Source: a virus
DNA: 64,000 nt
IMG/VR virus record: IMGVR_UViG_3300025154_000052
Location: 62,001-126,000 of that record
Direction: 5' to 3' (one strand)
The notes under the pieces were generated by a model that had not been told where the DNA came from, ran no database searches, and saw nothing but the letters and a program-made list of their open reading frames with translations. A program made the translations under genes and the position numbers. Below are positions 32,699-40,893 of the stretch, in pieces (positions within the stretch are counted from its first letter, which is position 1; each line of letters starts with the position of its first letter).

Positions 32699-33797
32699 GA
32701 CGGTTTTGGAAGCTGCCAGGGAGCGCATCGCCTTTCTCTTCGATCACTACGAGACAATCCACGTTTCTATCAGTGGAGGGAAGGACTCGACGGTGCTTGC
32801 TCATCTGGCGCTGCTCGAGGCATATCGACGCGGGCGCAAGGTGGGCCTGTTCCTACTCGACGAGGAGGCCATGTACCAGAGTTCTGTGGACCAGGTCGAA
32901 TACCTGATGAGCCTGTTCCCGGAGAACTGTAATCGCCTATGGCTTCAGGTGCCGTTCTACCTGACCAATGCCACCAGTTTGACAGAGAGCCAGTTACAGG
33001 CATGGGAGCCAGGCAAACACAAGATCTGGATGCGTTCCAAAGGGGAGGGGAATATTAAGGCTCCTCCATGGGCTGGGCCTCCTAAATTCCGAACAGGTTA
33101 TTCCTGGCTGGATTTCTACGGCGTGATCGACAACTTCGAAGCCTGCTATGAGAACACAGTTTTTCTGGTCGGCCTACGAGCTGCTGGCGAGTCCCCCAAC
33201 CGGTGGCGCGCCGTCACCAAGAACCCGGTCACGGTGGCAGGTCAGGATGTCTACTGGGGCACTCAGAAGGGGCGAAATATCGCCTTCTACCCCATCTACG
33301 ACTGGAACTTCAGCGACGTGTGGAAGTACATTGCGATCAACGGATTGCGTTACTCCCGCGTCTATGACTGGCAGTTCAAGAAGGGATTCGGCATTTCAGA
33401 GATGCGCGTTTCGAGCCTCATTCACGAGCGCTCCTTCAAAAGTCTTGTAGAACTCCCGGAGTTTGAGCCGAAGACCTACGACCGGCTGTGCAAACGCATC
33501 AAGGGCATCCAGTTCGCTCAGGAGACCGGCAAGAACGCCAAGATGATGAAGTGTCGGAAGTTGCCGAAGAACTTCACATCCTGGCGCGTTTACCGGAACT
33601 TCCTGCTTGAAACCTACCCGGTAGCCGACCACAAGCCGACCTTCGAGCGGCGTTTTGCCCGACAACTAGATAACGAGTACGTGGCCAGGCAGCAGTGCCG
33701 ACAACTGGTACTCAACGACTACGAAAACAACCTTCATGTGGACAACAAGCCAGACCCACGTGAAGAGTTGATCGAATACTATCGGAGGGTGCTGTGA
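32670..33797 (+). CDS. IbrA-like PAPS-reductase/sulfurtransferase family protein, copy 1
   Basis: A 375-residue protein with PP-loop IHVSISGGKDSTVLAHLALL near residue 30, followed by FLLDEEAMYQSS, LVGLRAAGESPNRW, FYPIYDWNFSDVWKYI, RVSSLIHERSFKSL and FTSWRVYRNFLLETYP. This is the pattern of DUF3440 proteins such as E. coli IbrA, whose PP-loop activates a substrate with ATP. The actual reaction is not known. Its stop overlaps the ParB-like gene start, as in ibrAB operons. See copy 2 at 34297. Confidence 0.85.
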   Translation: MPAIQRYSDKTVLEAARERIAFLFDHYETIHVSISGGKDSTVLAHLALLEAYRRGRKVGLFLLDEEAMYQSSVDQVEYLMSLFPENCNRLWLQVPFYLTNATSLTESQLQAWEPGKHKIWMRSKGEGNIKAPPWAGPPKFRTGYSWLDFYGVIDNFEACYENTVFLVGLRAAGESPNRWRAVTKNPVTVAGQDVYWGTQKGRNIAFYPIYDWNFSDVWKYIAINGLRYSRVYDWQFKKGFGISEMRVSSLIHERSFKSLVELPEFEPKTYDRLCKRIKGIQFAQETGKNAKMMKCRKLPKNFTSWRVYRNFLLETYPVADHKPTFERRFARQLDNEYVARQQCRQLVLNDYENNLHVDNKPDPREELIEYYRRVL

Positions 33798-34300
33798 AGA
33801 TTCTCTTCCCGTGTCTCAATACCTTCATGGTGCCACGTGTCCGCGTCGTGGCTAACAACTGGAATCCCAACCACGTGAGTTCGGACAAGATGCGGCTACT
33901 CATGCAGTCCATCATCGATAATGGTTGGTGTTTCCCTATTGTGACGGTTCATGATTCGGACGAAGACGTTTATCGTGTGGTCGATGGCTTCCACCGTTGG
34001 ACGATTGCCGGCCCCGAATGGCTAGACTTGCCGGAGGTTCCGATCGTAGTCATCGCTGTGTCTGTTGCCCAGCGGATGGCCGCGACAGTCCAATTCAACA
34101 AGGCACGTGGGGTCCACCAGGTAGATCTTGACGCCGACCTGATCCGGGCGCTCATCGAACAGGGCATGAGCGAGGAAGAGATCTCTTTGCATCTCAGTAT
34201 CGAGATGGAAACCATCCACCGCTACAAGTCACTGACCGGAATAGCGGCTCTCTTTGCCAATGCCACATGGTCCACGGCATGGACCATGGAGGAGACGTGA
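33794..34300 (+). CDS. IbrB-like ParB-domain protein, copy 1
   Basis: A 168-residue protein. IDNGWCFPIVTVHD and VYRVVDGFHRWTIAG match the ParB/Srx nucleotide-binding fold (DGFHR motif), followed by FNKARGVHQVD and a helical C terminus (MSEEEISLHLSIEMETIHRY). ParB-fold proteins bind CTP or act as nucleases; IbrB is the obligate partner of IbrA. GTG start overlaps the IbrA-1 stop. Confidence 0.8.
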   Translation: MKILFPCLNTFMVPRVRVVANNWNPNHVSSDKMRLLMQSIIDNGWCFPIVTVHDSDEDVYRVVDGFHRWTIAGPEWLDLPEVPIVVIAVSVAQRMAATVQFNKARGVHQVDLDADLIRALIEQGMSEEEISLHLSIEMETIHRYKSLTGIAALFANATWSTAWTMEET

Positions 34301-35376
34301 TCCCGAATGGGTGCAAACTCTACCTACCCAAGAACGTTCTCGAGGCCGCTATTGAGCGTATAGCCTGGATATTCGACCATTACGAGAACGTCTGTGTCTC
34401 CGTCTCGGGAGGAAAGGATAGTTCCGTGCTGGTCGAACTGGCACGGCGTGAGGCCGAGAGACGTGGACGGGTGATTCACGTTTTCTTTCTCGACCAGGAA
34501 GTTGAGTACCGTTCCACGGTTGAAGTCATGCGGTACATCATGACTCGCCCGGCTGTAAAGGCACACTGGGTACAGGTCCCCATCCGAATGACGAACGCCA
34601 CATCCTATGAGGACGAGTTCTTGTATGCCTGGGGACCGGGTGAGGAATGGGTCAGGCCGAAGGAGCCCGACTCCATCCATGAACTCCCGGATGCACCAGA
34701 TCGATTCTACTCGTTCTTCGACTGGTGGGAAGCCCAGTGGCCTGAGAACACAGCGTGTCTTGTCGGTCTTCGGGCCGAAGAGAGTCTAAATCGGTTTGGC
34801 GCTGTGACCCGTCATCCTGCCATTCCAGGCATCAACTGGTCGTCTCCTGGCGGCGGGAAGAGCATTAAGTTCTACCCTCTCTACGACTGGACGTTCGAGG
34901 ACATCTGGACGTTCATCGGCAACGAGGGACCGGTCTACAACCGCGTCTATGACTGGATGTGGGCCAAGGGGCGAAACATCGGAGATCTTCGGGTCTCCAA
35001 CCTCATTCATGAGCGTGCGTTCAAGAGCCTGGCTGACCTTCAGGAGTTCGAGCCCGATACATACGATGCGCTCATTCGCAGGCTAAAGGGTGTGCACACA
35101 GCTGCTCTGTACAGTCGAGAGCAGATGGTGTTCAGCACGAAGAAACGGCCAGCGCAGTTCTCATCCTGGCGAGCGTACCGAGACTTTTTACTCGAGACGC
35201 TTCCGAACGAGAGACGACAACAATTTCTCGAGCGGTTCGGAAATCAACTCCAGAGCGAATCCGTGTTCCGGCAGCAGGTCCGCCAGCTCCTGCTGAACGA
35301 TTGGGAGAACAACATCCCGGTGGTCCAGCAGCCGGATCGGCCGAACCCATTACTGAAGTGGATGGACATCCTATGA
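34297..35376 (+). CDS. IbrA-like PAPS-reductase/sulfurtransferase family protein, copy 2
   Basis: A 359-residue paralogue of 32670-33797: VCVSVSGGKDSSVLVELARR, FFLDQEVEYRSTVEV, CLVGLRAEESLNRFGAVT, FYPLYDWTFEDIWTFIG, RVSNLIHERAFKSL and FSSWRAYRDFLLETLP align block by block. GTG 34297 with GGAGGAGAC overlaps the previous TGA; a longer start at 34267 is possible. The two copies are clearly diverged, so they may have different substrates. Confidence 0.85.
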   Translation: MIPNGCKLYLPKNVLEAAIERIAWIFDHYENVCVSVSGGKDSSVLVELARREAERRGRVIHVFFLDQEVEYRSTVEVMRYIMTRPAVKAHWVQVPIRMTNATSYEDEFLYAWGPGEEWVRPKEPDSIHELPDAPDRFYSFFDWWEAQWPENTACLVGLRAEESLNRFGAVTRHPAIPGINWSSPGGGKSIKFYPLYDWTFEDIWTFIGNEGPVYNRVYDWMWAKGRNIGDLRVSNLIHERAFKSLADLQEFEPDTYDALIRRLKGVHTAALYSREQMVFSTKKRPAQFSSWRAYRDFLLETLPNERRQQFLERFGNQLQSESVFRQQVRQLLLNDWENNIPVVQQPDRPNPLLKWMDIL

Positions 35377-35933
35377 GCCAGATCACATTCCCTTGTTGCC
35401 ATGTGCAGATGGTTACTGCTGTTAAGGTGGTATCCAACGACTACAACCCTAACAACGTGGCAACGCCAGAGATGGACCTGCTTGCCCTCTCCATCGAAGA
35501 GGATGGAGTTACTCAGCCCATCGTTGTTGTTTATGATCCGGTCCTGGATCTGTATGTGGTGGTGGATGGCTTCCACCGGTACACCATCCTGACAAAGAGG
35601 TTCAAGTGTCCAGAGATCCCGGTGGTGGTGATCGACAAGTCCATCAATGACCGCATGGCCTCCACCATTCGGCATAATCGAGCTCGTGGCAAGCACAAGG
35701 TAGACATGATGTCTGTCCTTGTCGAGAAGCTTCTCAAACTCGGCTGGAGCGACACCGACATCGCGAAGCAGTTGGGGATGGAGGCAGAGGAGGTGCTTCG
35801 GCTCAAGCAGATGACCGGGTTGGCGGGCCTGTTCAAGGGCCAGGGTTACAGCCGATCATGGACACGCCCGGAAGGGGCGCCGCTATTCCAGGACGAGCCC
35901 ACCAATGATGACGACCGGGAAGACTCCGAGTAG
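35373..35933 (+). CDS. IbrB-like ParB-domain protein, copy 2
   Basis: A 186-residue paralogue of the 33794 gene: DGVTQPIVVVYD, LYVVVDGFHRYTIL, IRHNRARGKHKVD, and LGWSDTDIAKQLGMEAEEVLRL. The acidic C-terminal tail (DEPTNDDDREDSE) is unique to this copy. ATGA overlap with IbrA-2 completes the second module. Confidence 0.8.
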   Translation: MSQITFPCCHVQMVTAVKVVSNDYNPNNVATPEMDLLALSIEEDGVTQPIVVVYDPVLDLYVVVDGFHRYTILTKRFKCPEIPVVVIDKSINDRMASTIRHNRARGKHKVDMMSVLVEKLLKLGWSDTDIAKQLGMEAEEVLRLKQMTGLAGLFKGQGYSRSWTRPEGAPLFQDEPTNDDDREDSE

Positions 35934-35944
35934 TCCAGCGATAC

Positions 35945-35986
35945 ATTAAAATACCTGTTGATTAGTACGTCGATCACCTATATACT
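35945..35986 (+). promoter_or_regulatory. phage promoter with ATTAAAATA module
   Basis: ATTAAAATA (35945-35953), four bases, TTGATT (35958-35963), a 17-base spacer and TATACT (35981-35986). Transcription should begin near 35992, which is itself an ATG. Confidence 0.82.
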
Positions 35987-36018
35987 GAGTCATGGCTACT
36001 GTGGAGGCTGTGACGAGT

Positions 36019-36651
36019 ATGCATGTCCTGACTACCCCCAATTACCCACCCGGCTATGTCGCGATAGACAACCCTGGCGACATAGCCGTCCTTGACCTCG
36101 AACATTGCTCCATCAAAGACCCCGTCACCCTTGTCATTATGAAGGACTGGAGACCGCGCGCCCAGTACTGCACTCAATTAGAGTACGGCTGGACGGCTCG
36201 ACTATCACAGCCTCGAGGGCCGGGTAACGAGAGGACCCCTACCTATTTTGAGATTTATGCCGAGCGTGACGACTTCGACCGTACACAGGCATGCTGGACG
36301 CTCACAGGTTTGACCATCCAACAGGCTATCCATGAGATTCAGGAGATGGCGCCCATCGTTAAAGACTGGTTCGATCAACGGGAAGGCGTGAACGCTGCAC
36401 AGTCGCTCGAGGACCTGTTGACGCTCATCAAGGAGAACCATCCATCTACACGCCTTCCCAGTGGTGGTCGCAGGGTGCGCTGGCCCAAGTTCGGAGGACC
36501 AGTCATTCCACATCCGTGGGTAATCTCATGGGATGAAGAGCGCGCACTGGTGTGTAATTTCGATTACGCCGACATCGTGACCAGGGGCGATGTCGAAGAC
36601 ATGTGGCAGGAGTGGAAACGTGGTGAACCGTCACGATGCCCCAAAGACTGA
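36019..36651 (+). CDS. hypothetical protein
   Basis: A 210-residue soluble protein (MHVLTTPNYPPGYVAIDNPG start; later DDFDRTQACWTLTGLTIQQA). ATG 36019 is preferred because GTGGAGG lies upstream; the in-frame ATG at 35992 coincides with the predicted transcript start and would give a leaderless form 9 residues longer. Unknown family. Confidence 0.65.
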   Translation: MHVLTTPNYPPGYVAIDNPGDIAVLDLEHCSIKDPVTLVIMKDWRPRAQYCTQLEYGWTARLSQPRGPGNERTPTYFEIYAERDDFDRTQACWTLTGLTIQQAIHEIQEMAPIVKDWFDQREGVNAAQSLEDLLTLIKENHPSTRLPSGGRRVRWPKFGGPVIPHPWVISWDEERALVCNFDYADIVTRGDVEDMWQEWKRGEPSRCPKD

Positions 36652-36898
36652 GGCTGAGCTACTTCAGAAGCGTGAACGGGTAGCCCGACAAGTCAGGGCT
36701 GTCTTTCGCGGTGAACCTGTCCGGTGTGGGTGTGGCTGGGTCCCTCCTACTCTATCCATCTATCGGTGCTACTACTGCGCCGAGTGGTACTGCGAGCGGT
36801 GCGCCCCCGATCACTTCGGGGGCAAGCGTGAAGCGATTGCGAGCGTCACTCAAAGTGGAGGACATCATGAGACTCGGAACGAAGCATGTGGAGATTGA
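36620..36898 (+). CDS. zinc-binding hypothetical protein
   Basis: A 92-residue protein with RCGCGW and YRCYYCAEWYCERCAPDHFG, a four-to-six cysteine cluster like a treble-clef zinc knuckle. AGGAG precedes GTG 36620. Overlaps both neighbours by about 30 bp. Unknown. Confidence 0.6.
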   Translation: MVNRHDAPKTEAELLQKRERVARQVRAVFRGEPVRCGCGWVPPTLSIYRCYYCAEWYCERCAPDHFGGKREAIASVTQSGGHHETRNEACGD

Positions 36899-37100
36899 GC
36901 CAGGTGTCTCGCCGCGTCAGCGTGGTGCAAGTTGGCCCGTGATGGACGGCAGCAACCTCATTGGCACGGTCAGGCGTGAACGTCATCGCCAGCAGGGATA
37001 TCAAGCGGTCGTCACAGTCTGTGGGCAAGAAATTCATGTGAGCGGTCACCGTCGTAAGGATGTCTTGTCTCGTCTTCGTCGCCGTGTGGCGAGTCTTTGA
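36867..37100 (+). CDS. small hypothetical protein
   Basis: A 77-residue basic protein (MRLGTKHVEIEPGVSPRQRG; HVSGHRRKDVLSRLRRRV), possibly nucleic-acid binding. GTGGAGGACATC precedes the ATG. Unknown. Confidence 0.6.
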   Translation: MRLGTKHVEIEPGVSPRQRGASWPVMDGSNLIGTVRRERHRQQGYQAVVTVCGQEIHVSGHRRKDVLSRLRRRVASL

Positions 37101-37115
37101 GTGAGGAGTATTGGC

Positions 37116-37295
37116 ATGAAGGTGTTAGCCAAGAAGGAGTGGGCTTCTCATCTACGAGTGGTCCGCCTGTCGATGGAGTGGAAGTTGGAGGACTTTTGGG
37201 TCGGTGCATCCTGGCGACGTCAGCCAGGGCATCTTCAAGTCTGGGCCTGTTTGGTTCCGTGCCTCCCGATTCATCTCAGTTGGACGCGGCTGTAA
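37116..37295 (+). CDS. small conserved phage protein
   Basis: A 59-residue protein. WKLEDFWVGASWRRQPGHLQ and VWACLVPCLPIHLSW form a Trp- and Cys-rich pattern I recognise from short proteins in many actinobacterial phages. No function is known to me. GAGGAGTATTGGC precedes the ATG. Confidence 0.6.
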   Translation: MKVLAKKEWASHLRVVRLSMEWKLEDFWVGASWRRQPGHLQVWACLVPCLPIHLSWTRL

Positions 37296-37312
37296 TCGAA
37301 GACCCCAGGATC

Positions 37313-37678
37313 ATGAGGCATGCAGTGAAGACCGTTCTTGACCAGTGGCTCGAGCGTGTGAAGCGCAATGCAGAACCGTTCATCTCGGCAGAAGAGCAGG
37401 GACAGATCCTGCGGTGTATTGATGACCTTGACGACGCCTGTACGCCTCGACCGCCACAACCGGAGTGGTTCGGTACGGGTCCGGGGCAGTGGGATTCGTG
37501 GACAATACTTGGACTAGGCCAGCCTGGCAAGTGGCGACCCATTCAAAGGTCGAAGCACTGGCAATACTACGTCGAGTTGATGTTGGTGACGGGCGGGTGC
37601 CTCGTTGTCCCTGTTCGTCGTCCGCCCGATCCGCCTGCGATGGATGTTGGGTGGGGAGTTATAGATGGGAGTAAATAG
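37313..37678 (+). CDS. hypothetical protein
   Basis: A 121-residue protein (MRHAVKTVLDQWLERVKRNA; ending AMDVGWGVIDGSK). The frame stays open far upstream, but ATG 37313 with CCCAGGATC is the likely start because the 59-residue gene ends at 37295. Unknown. Confidence 0.6.
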   Translation: MRHAVKTVLDQWLERVKRNAEPFISAEEQGQILRCIDDLDDACTPRPPQPEWFGTGPGQWDSWTILGLGQPGKWRPIQRSKHWQYYVELMLVTGGCLVVPVRRPPDPPAMDVGWGVIDGSK

Positions 37679-37680
37679 AA

Positions 37681-38310
37681 ATGATGTATCTCGATGATTT
37701 CACTGACGGTATTGATGTGCTGGCAAAGGCGTGTGAGCGTGCAGGCATTTCAGACCCCGGATATGGTCCGGATGGAGTGGAGTGTGACCCTGACTTGACG
37801 CCAGAAGAGATGACACTTTTACGGCGATGCGGATGGATCAGAATCCAACTCAATGGGCGAGTGCTTTGGACAACCCATATGCAGATCGACCATGAGAAAA
37901 CCACGCTGGCCGGCATTCCCAACAGCGAGTTGGGCACAAAGGTTTTATCCTGGTATCGCAGTGGTGATCACGGCATCTCCTCTGAGTATCTGGCTGCCAC
38001 TGCACTGGACGATACGGCGTGGGTTGCGAGACTTCGCCTGAGTGCGCCATGGCCTCACGATGCCAGCGACTTCGGGCGATGTTATCGACTGGTGGAGCAG
38101 ATTCCAAAAGTAAAGGAACTCGCTTTTGCCAGACTGGCCGATCATCCGGTGTGGGGCAAGCTCGTCGCCGCGTGGGACGATCTTTCTGCACAATACCTGA
38201 AGGCGTTGCAGGAGAGTAAGGACCAGGAAAGCCTTCTAAAAGGGCAGCGGCGCTATCCGATCTCCACACGCCTTCACAACCGTATCAAGAGGTGTGGTCA
38301 TCATCAATAG
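37681..38310 (+). CDS. hypothetical protein
   Basis: A 209-residue protein. SAPWPHDASDFGRCYRLVEQ and IPKVKELAFARLADHPVWGKLVAAWD are recurrent phage phrases of unknown role. Its N terminus is acidic. ATG 37681 lies two bases after the previous stop; ATG 37684 also possible. Confidence 0.65.
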   Translation: MMYLDDFTDGIDVLAKACERAGISDPGYGPDGVECDPDLTPEEMTLLRRCGWIRIQLNGRVLWTTHMQIDHEKTTLAGIPNSELGTKVLSWYRSGDHGISSEYLAATALDDTAWVARLRLSAPWPHDASDFGRCYRLVEQIPKVKELAFARLADHPVWGKLVAAWDDLSAQYLKALQESKDQESLLKGQRRYPISTRLHNRIKRCGHHQ

Positions 38311-38342
38311 GTCTATGCACGCCACATGAAGGGAGGCAACAA

Positions 38343-38732
38343 TTGAAGGGTGACAGGCTGTTCAAATGGTTCGGTAACTACATCGTTGCGCCGTCGATTG
38401 ACGCGGCGTGGCAGGGCCTTCAGGAACAATTCGTCGATGAACCTGATGTGAAAGGCGGGTTCCATTCGATGGAGGAAGTCGCTGAACACTACTACACTGA
38501 TCGTCAGGATCTCTGGCCATTGTATCAGAGTGTCAACGCTCGAGAGTATCTGGCTGCCGTCGATCCGTGCGAGTATGTGGAACTGGTGGAATATGAACTT
38601 CCGTCGTCGCATGTGCGCGTGTCGGGCACCGTTACTGAAGGATTGGAACCTCCAGTGTTTCTGGCCCGCGCCGAGGCTCGTGTGTGGGCTGAACTGCTTC
38701 CCACCGGGTTCATCTACAAGGCTGACTATTGA
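38343..38732 (+). CDS. hypothetical protein
   Basis: A 129-residue protein using TTG 38343 behind GGGAGGCAACAA (LKGDRLFKWFGNYIVAPSID). It ends in an aromatic beta-rich region and its stop overlaps the next ATG as TGATG. Unknown. Confidence 0.55.
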   Translation: MKGDRLFKWFGNYIVAPSIDAAWQGLQEQFVDEPDVKGGFHSMEEVAEHYYTDRQDLWPLYQSVNAREYLAAVDPCEYVELVEYELPSSHVRVSGTVTEGLEPPVFLARAEARVWAELLPTGFIYKADY

Positions 38733-38983
38733 TGGATATGCAAGCGATTGTGGACGAGTTGCAGCGGGTGCTGGCGCTACTTGTGTCGATAGAGATGATC
38801 GCAGGTGACGGCAGGATGTCACCCGACTGGCGGCTGATCAGGATAGCGGACTTGGCGCGGAAGGTGGTGAGGGATGAGGTTTTACCTGGGGACTCATCAG
38901 ACGGGATGGCTGTTCGACCAACGACTGATTGGTGTTCCCTTGTTCGTCAGCCGGAGAACACTGAATCCGTTGCGACTTTCTAA
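38732..38983 (+). CDS. small hypothetical protein overlapping dpdA-like gene
   Basis: An 83-codon frame. Residues 1-50 are a regular helical segment (MQAIVDELQRVLALLVSIEM), but the last 35 codons run inside the following gene, where composition looks non-coding. It may have lost its natural stop. Confidence 0.5.
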   Translation: MDMQAIVDELQRVLALLVSIEMIAGDGRMSPDWRLIRIADLARKVVRDEVLPGDSSDGMAVRPTTDWCSLVRQPENTESVATF

Positions 38984-39821
38984 ATTAAAAGGCCCACAAG
39001 CACCTGACTCCCGAGTCATCCGTATTGATATGCGCCTCGACGCATCGGGGCGATGGGTTCCCGTTGCAGTAGATGGGGACGGGTGCGTCTTGCCGGTCAA
39101 AAGTCGCAAGCCGTGGCGGCGTGCTGTCACTCGCTGGGCGCTGGACTCTGGTGGATTTCAGGAACTTGATCTGCACGGTAAATGGACGGTACCCGCTCGA
39201 CAGTACGTGGAAGAAGTCCGGATCTGTGCAGAGGAGATTGGCGGTCTTGACTGGGCTGCTATTCAGGACTGGATGTGTGAGCCTCGAATCAGAGAGAAGA
39301 CAGGTCTGTCCACGGAAGAACACCAGAAGCGGACGATTGCATCGTACCTTGAACTTTCCTCCATGGCACCAGATCTGCCGTGGGCACCGGTCATCCAAGG
39401 GTGGTCCCTCTGGTCGTATTTCCGACATCTTGAGATGTACGACAAGGCTGGAATCGATCTGAGGAAGTTCAAAGTGGTGGGTGTGGGAAGTGTTTGCCGG
39501 CGCCAGGGAACGTATGAAGCAGCCGGGATTATGGAGTCCCTTGCTCGAGAAGGCATACGTCTTCACGGCTTCGGCTTCAAGCAACTGGGCTTGAAGATGG
39601 CAGCGGCTTCTATGACTAGTGCCGACAGTCTGGCGTGGTCGTTCGAAGCTCGACGGGCAGCTATCGCCAACGGACAGGCGTTTACTCATCGGCTGTGCCA
39701 TGACCCAATAGCCACTCATCAGAACTGCGCGAATTGTCTTGAGTGGGCGCTGATGTGGCGGCGGTATGTGCTGGATTCAATTGAGCATGGTGAGAGCCAG
39801 GTTCAGATGGGGCTGTTCTAA
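38874..39821 (+). CDS. DpdA-like queuine/deazapurine transglycosylase family protein
   Basis: A 315-residue protein. FYLGTHQTGWLF, WALDSGGFQELDLHGKWT (DSGGFQ at 91-96), GGLDWAAIQDWMCEP, VIQGWSLWSYFRHLEMYDKA, VVGVGSVCRRQGTYE and LHGFGFKQLGLKM match phage proteins related to tRNA-guanine transglycosylase, of the type named DpdA, which swap guanine in DNA for a 7-deazaguanine. The deazaguanine synthesis genes (FolE, QueC/D/E) are not recognised in this window, so precursor supply is open. It ends QVQMGLF, another clamp-binding-like peptide. Confidence 0.8.
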   Translation: MRFYLGTHQTGWLFDQRLIGVPLFVSRRTLNPLRLSKLKGPQAPDSRVIRIDMRLDASGRWVPVAVDGDGCVLPVKSRKPWRRAVTRWALDSGGFQELDLHGKWTVPARQYVEEVRICAEEIGGLDWAAIQDWMCEPRIREKTGLSTEEHQKRTIASYLELSSMAPDLPWAPVIQGWSLWSYFRHLEMYDKAGIDLRKFKVVGVGSVCRRQGTYEAAGIMESLAREGIRLHGFGFKQLGLKMAAASMTSADSLAWSFEARRAAIANGQAFTHRLCHDPIATHQNCANCLEWALMWRRYVLDSIEHGESQVQMGLF

Positions 39822-40891
39822 TGGGAGATGTGGCAAGGCTTATTGTGGAGTCAGACGGAGTCTACTACTACGGATCGCGGAAGGTGGCTTTTATCGAGCG
39901 CAGACGGGGTGATATGCGGGTCTGTCGGATAGATGGCTCTCCTGTCAGCACTTCGGTTGACTCGCCTGCTGCTGCCCTCTCTATCGTCCGCGAATGGGTT
40001 GAAGAAGTGCAGTCTCATGAGGACGCCAGGGCGGTCAGAAACCCGGTGTTCGCTGAGCCCGATCCTCTGGACAAAATTCCCCAGGAAGAACGAGAGCAGC
40101 CTGATACAACTGTAGCCGAAAAACTTCGGGCTGGTGTAGCAAAAAAGCGCGCCGAGCTCGACAAGAAGGTGAAGATTCTTGATGTGGAGGAGTGCAAAGC
40201 CGAGTGTGAACCCACGCGGCTGGCATTCAAGCGTGAACGTGATGAGCAGAAGCAGAAAAGGAGAGTAGTGATGGCAGGAAATCCCAAAGTGACACAGGCG
40301 ATGAAGGAACACGGTATCGCGACATGGCGAGGACTCTCGGAGTGTCTCGATATCCCGATCAAAACACTGTCCGGGATGAACACAAGCCGGAGCCTTCGTA
40401 CCGCACGTCGGAAGGTGGCCGAATTCCTCGGTGAGCAGCCCCAGTACCTCTGGCCCCACATGTACACGCCCGATGGTCAAGATCTGCCGACGTCGACCGG
40501 CGTAATCAACGCTGTGGCTGAACTCGAGCCCGACATGTCGATAATTCAGTCCGAACCAGAGTATGTGGAGTTGACGCCGGTCCAAGACTCCCCGGTGGTC
40601 GCCGTCCCCAATAAGCCGGTCAACGTGCATGATCTGAATGTACCCGTTCTGAGAGAATTATCCGTTCTGACGGAGCAGTTCGTCACTCGAGCACTCCATC
40701 GTGCCGAACTGCTGCACGAGGTTCATATCCTGACGGCGGGTGTTCAACTCGGGCGGCTGGGCTGGTGTCTGGAAATGAACGTGCCCGTCGAGCCGGACCC
40801 GGCGCTGTGGCTGCTCAAGAATCACATGCCGGAAACCATTGCCATTTTGAAGCGATGGCACCCGGACAACGAGATCTTGGCCCGCTGGTAG
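39821..40891 (+). CDS. hypothetical protein, possible DNA-binding
   Basis: A 356-residue protein. A central basic coiled region (KRERDEQKQKRRVVMAGNP) is followed by HGIATWRGLSECLDIPIKTL, which resembles a helix-turn-helix. The C-terminal 90 residues are helical. Its ATG overlaps the dpdA-like stop as TAATG. It is the last gene of the rightward arm, converging on 40894. Confidence 0.6.
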   Translation: MGDVARLIVESDGVYYYGSRKVAFIERRRGDMRVCRIDGSPVSTSVDSPAAALSIVREWVEEVQSHEDARAVRNPVFAEPDPLDKIPQEEREQPDTTVAEKLRAGVAKKRAELDKKVKILDVEECKAECEPTRLAFKRERDEQKQKRRVVMAGNPKVTQAMKEHGIATWRGLSECLDIPIKTLSGMNTSRSLRTARRKVAEFLGEQPQYLWPHMYTPDGQDLPTSTGVINAVAELEPDMSIIQSEPEYVELTPVQDSPVVAVPNKPVNVHDLNVPVLRELSVLTEQFVTRALHRAELLHEVHILTAGVQLGRLGWCLEMNVPVEPDPALWLLKNHMPETIAILKRWHPDNEILARW

Positions 40892-40893
40892 AC

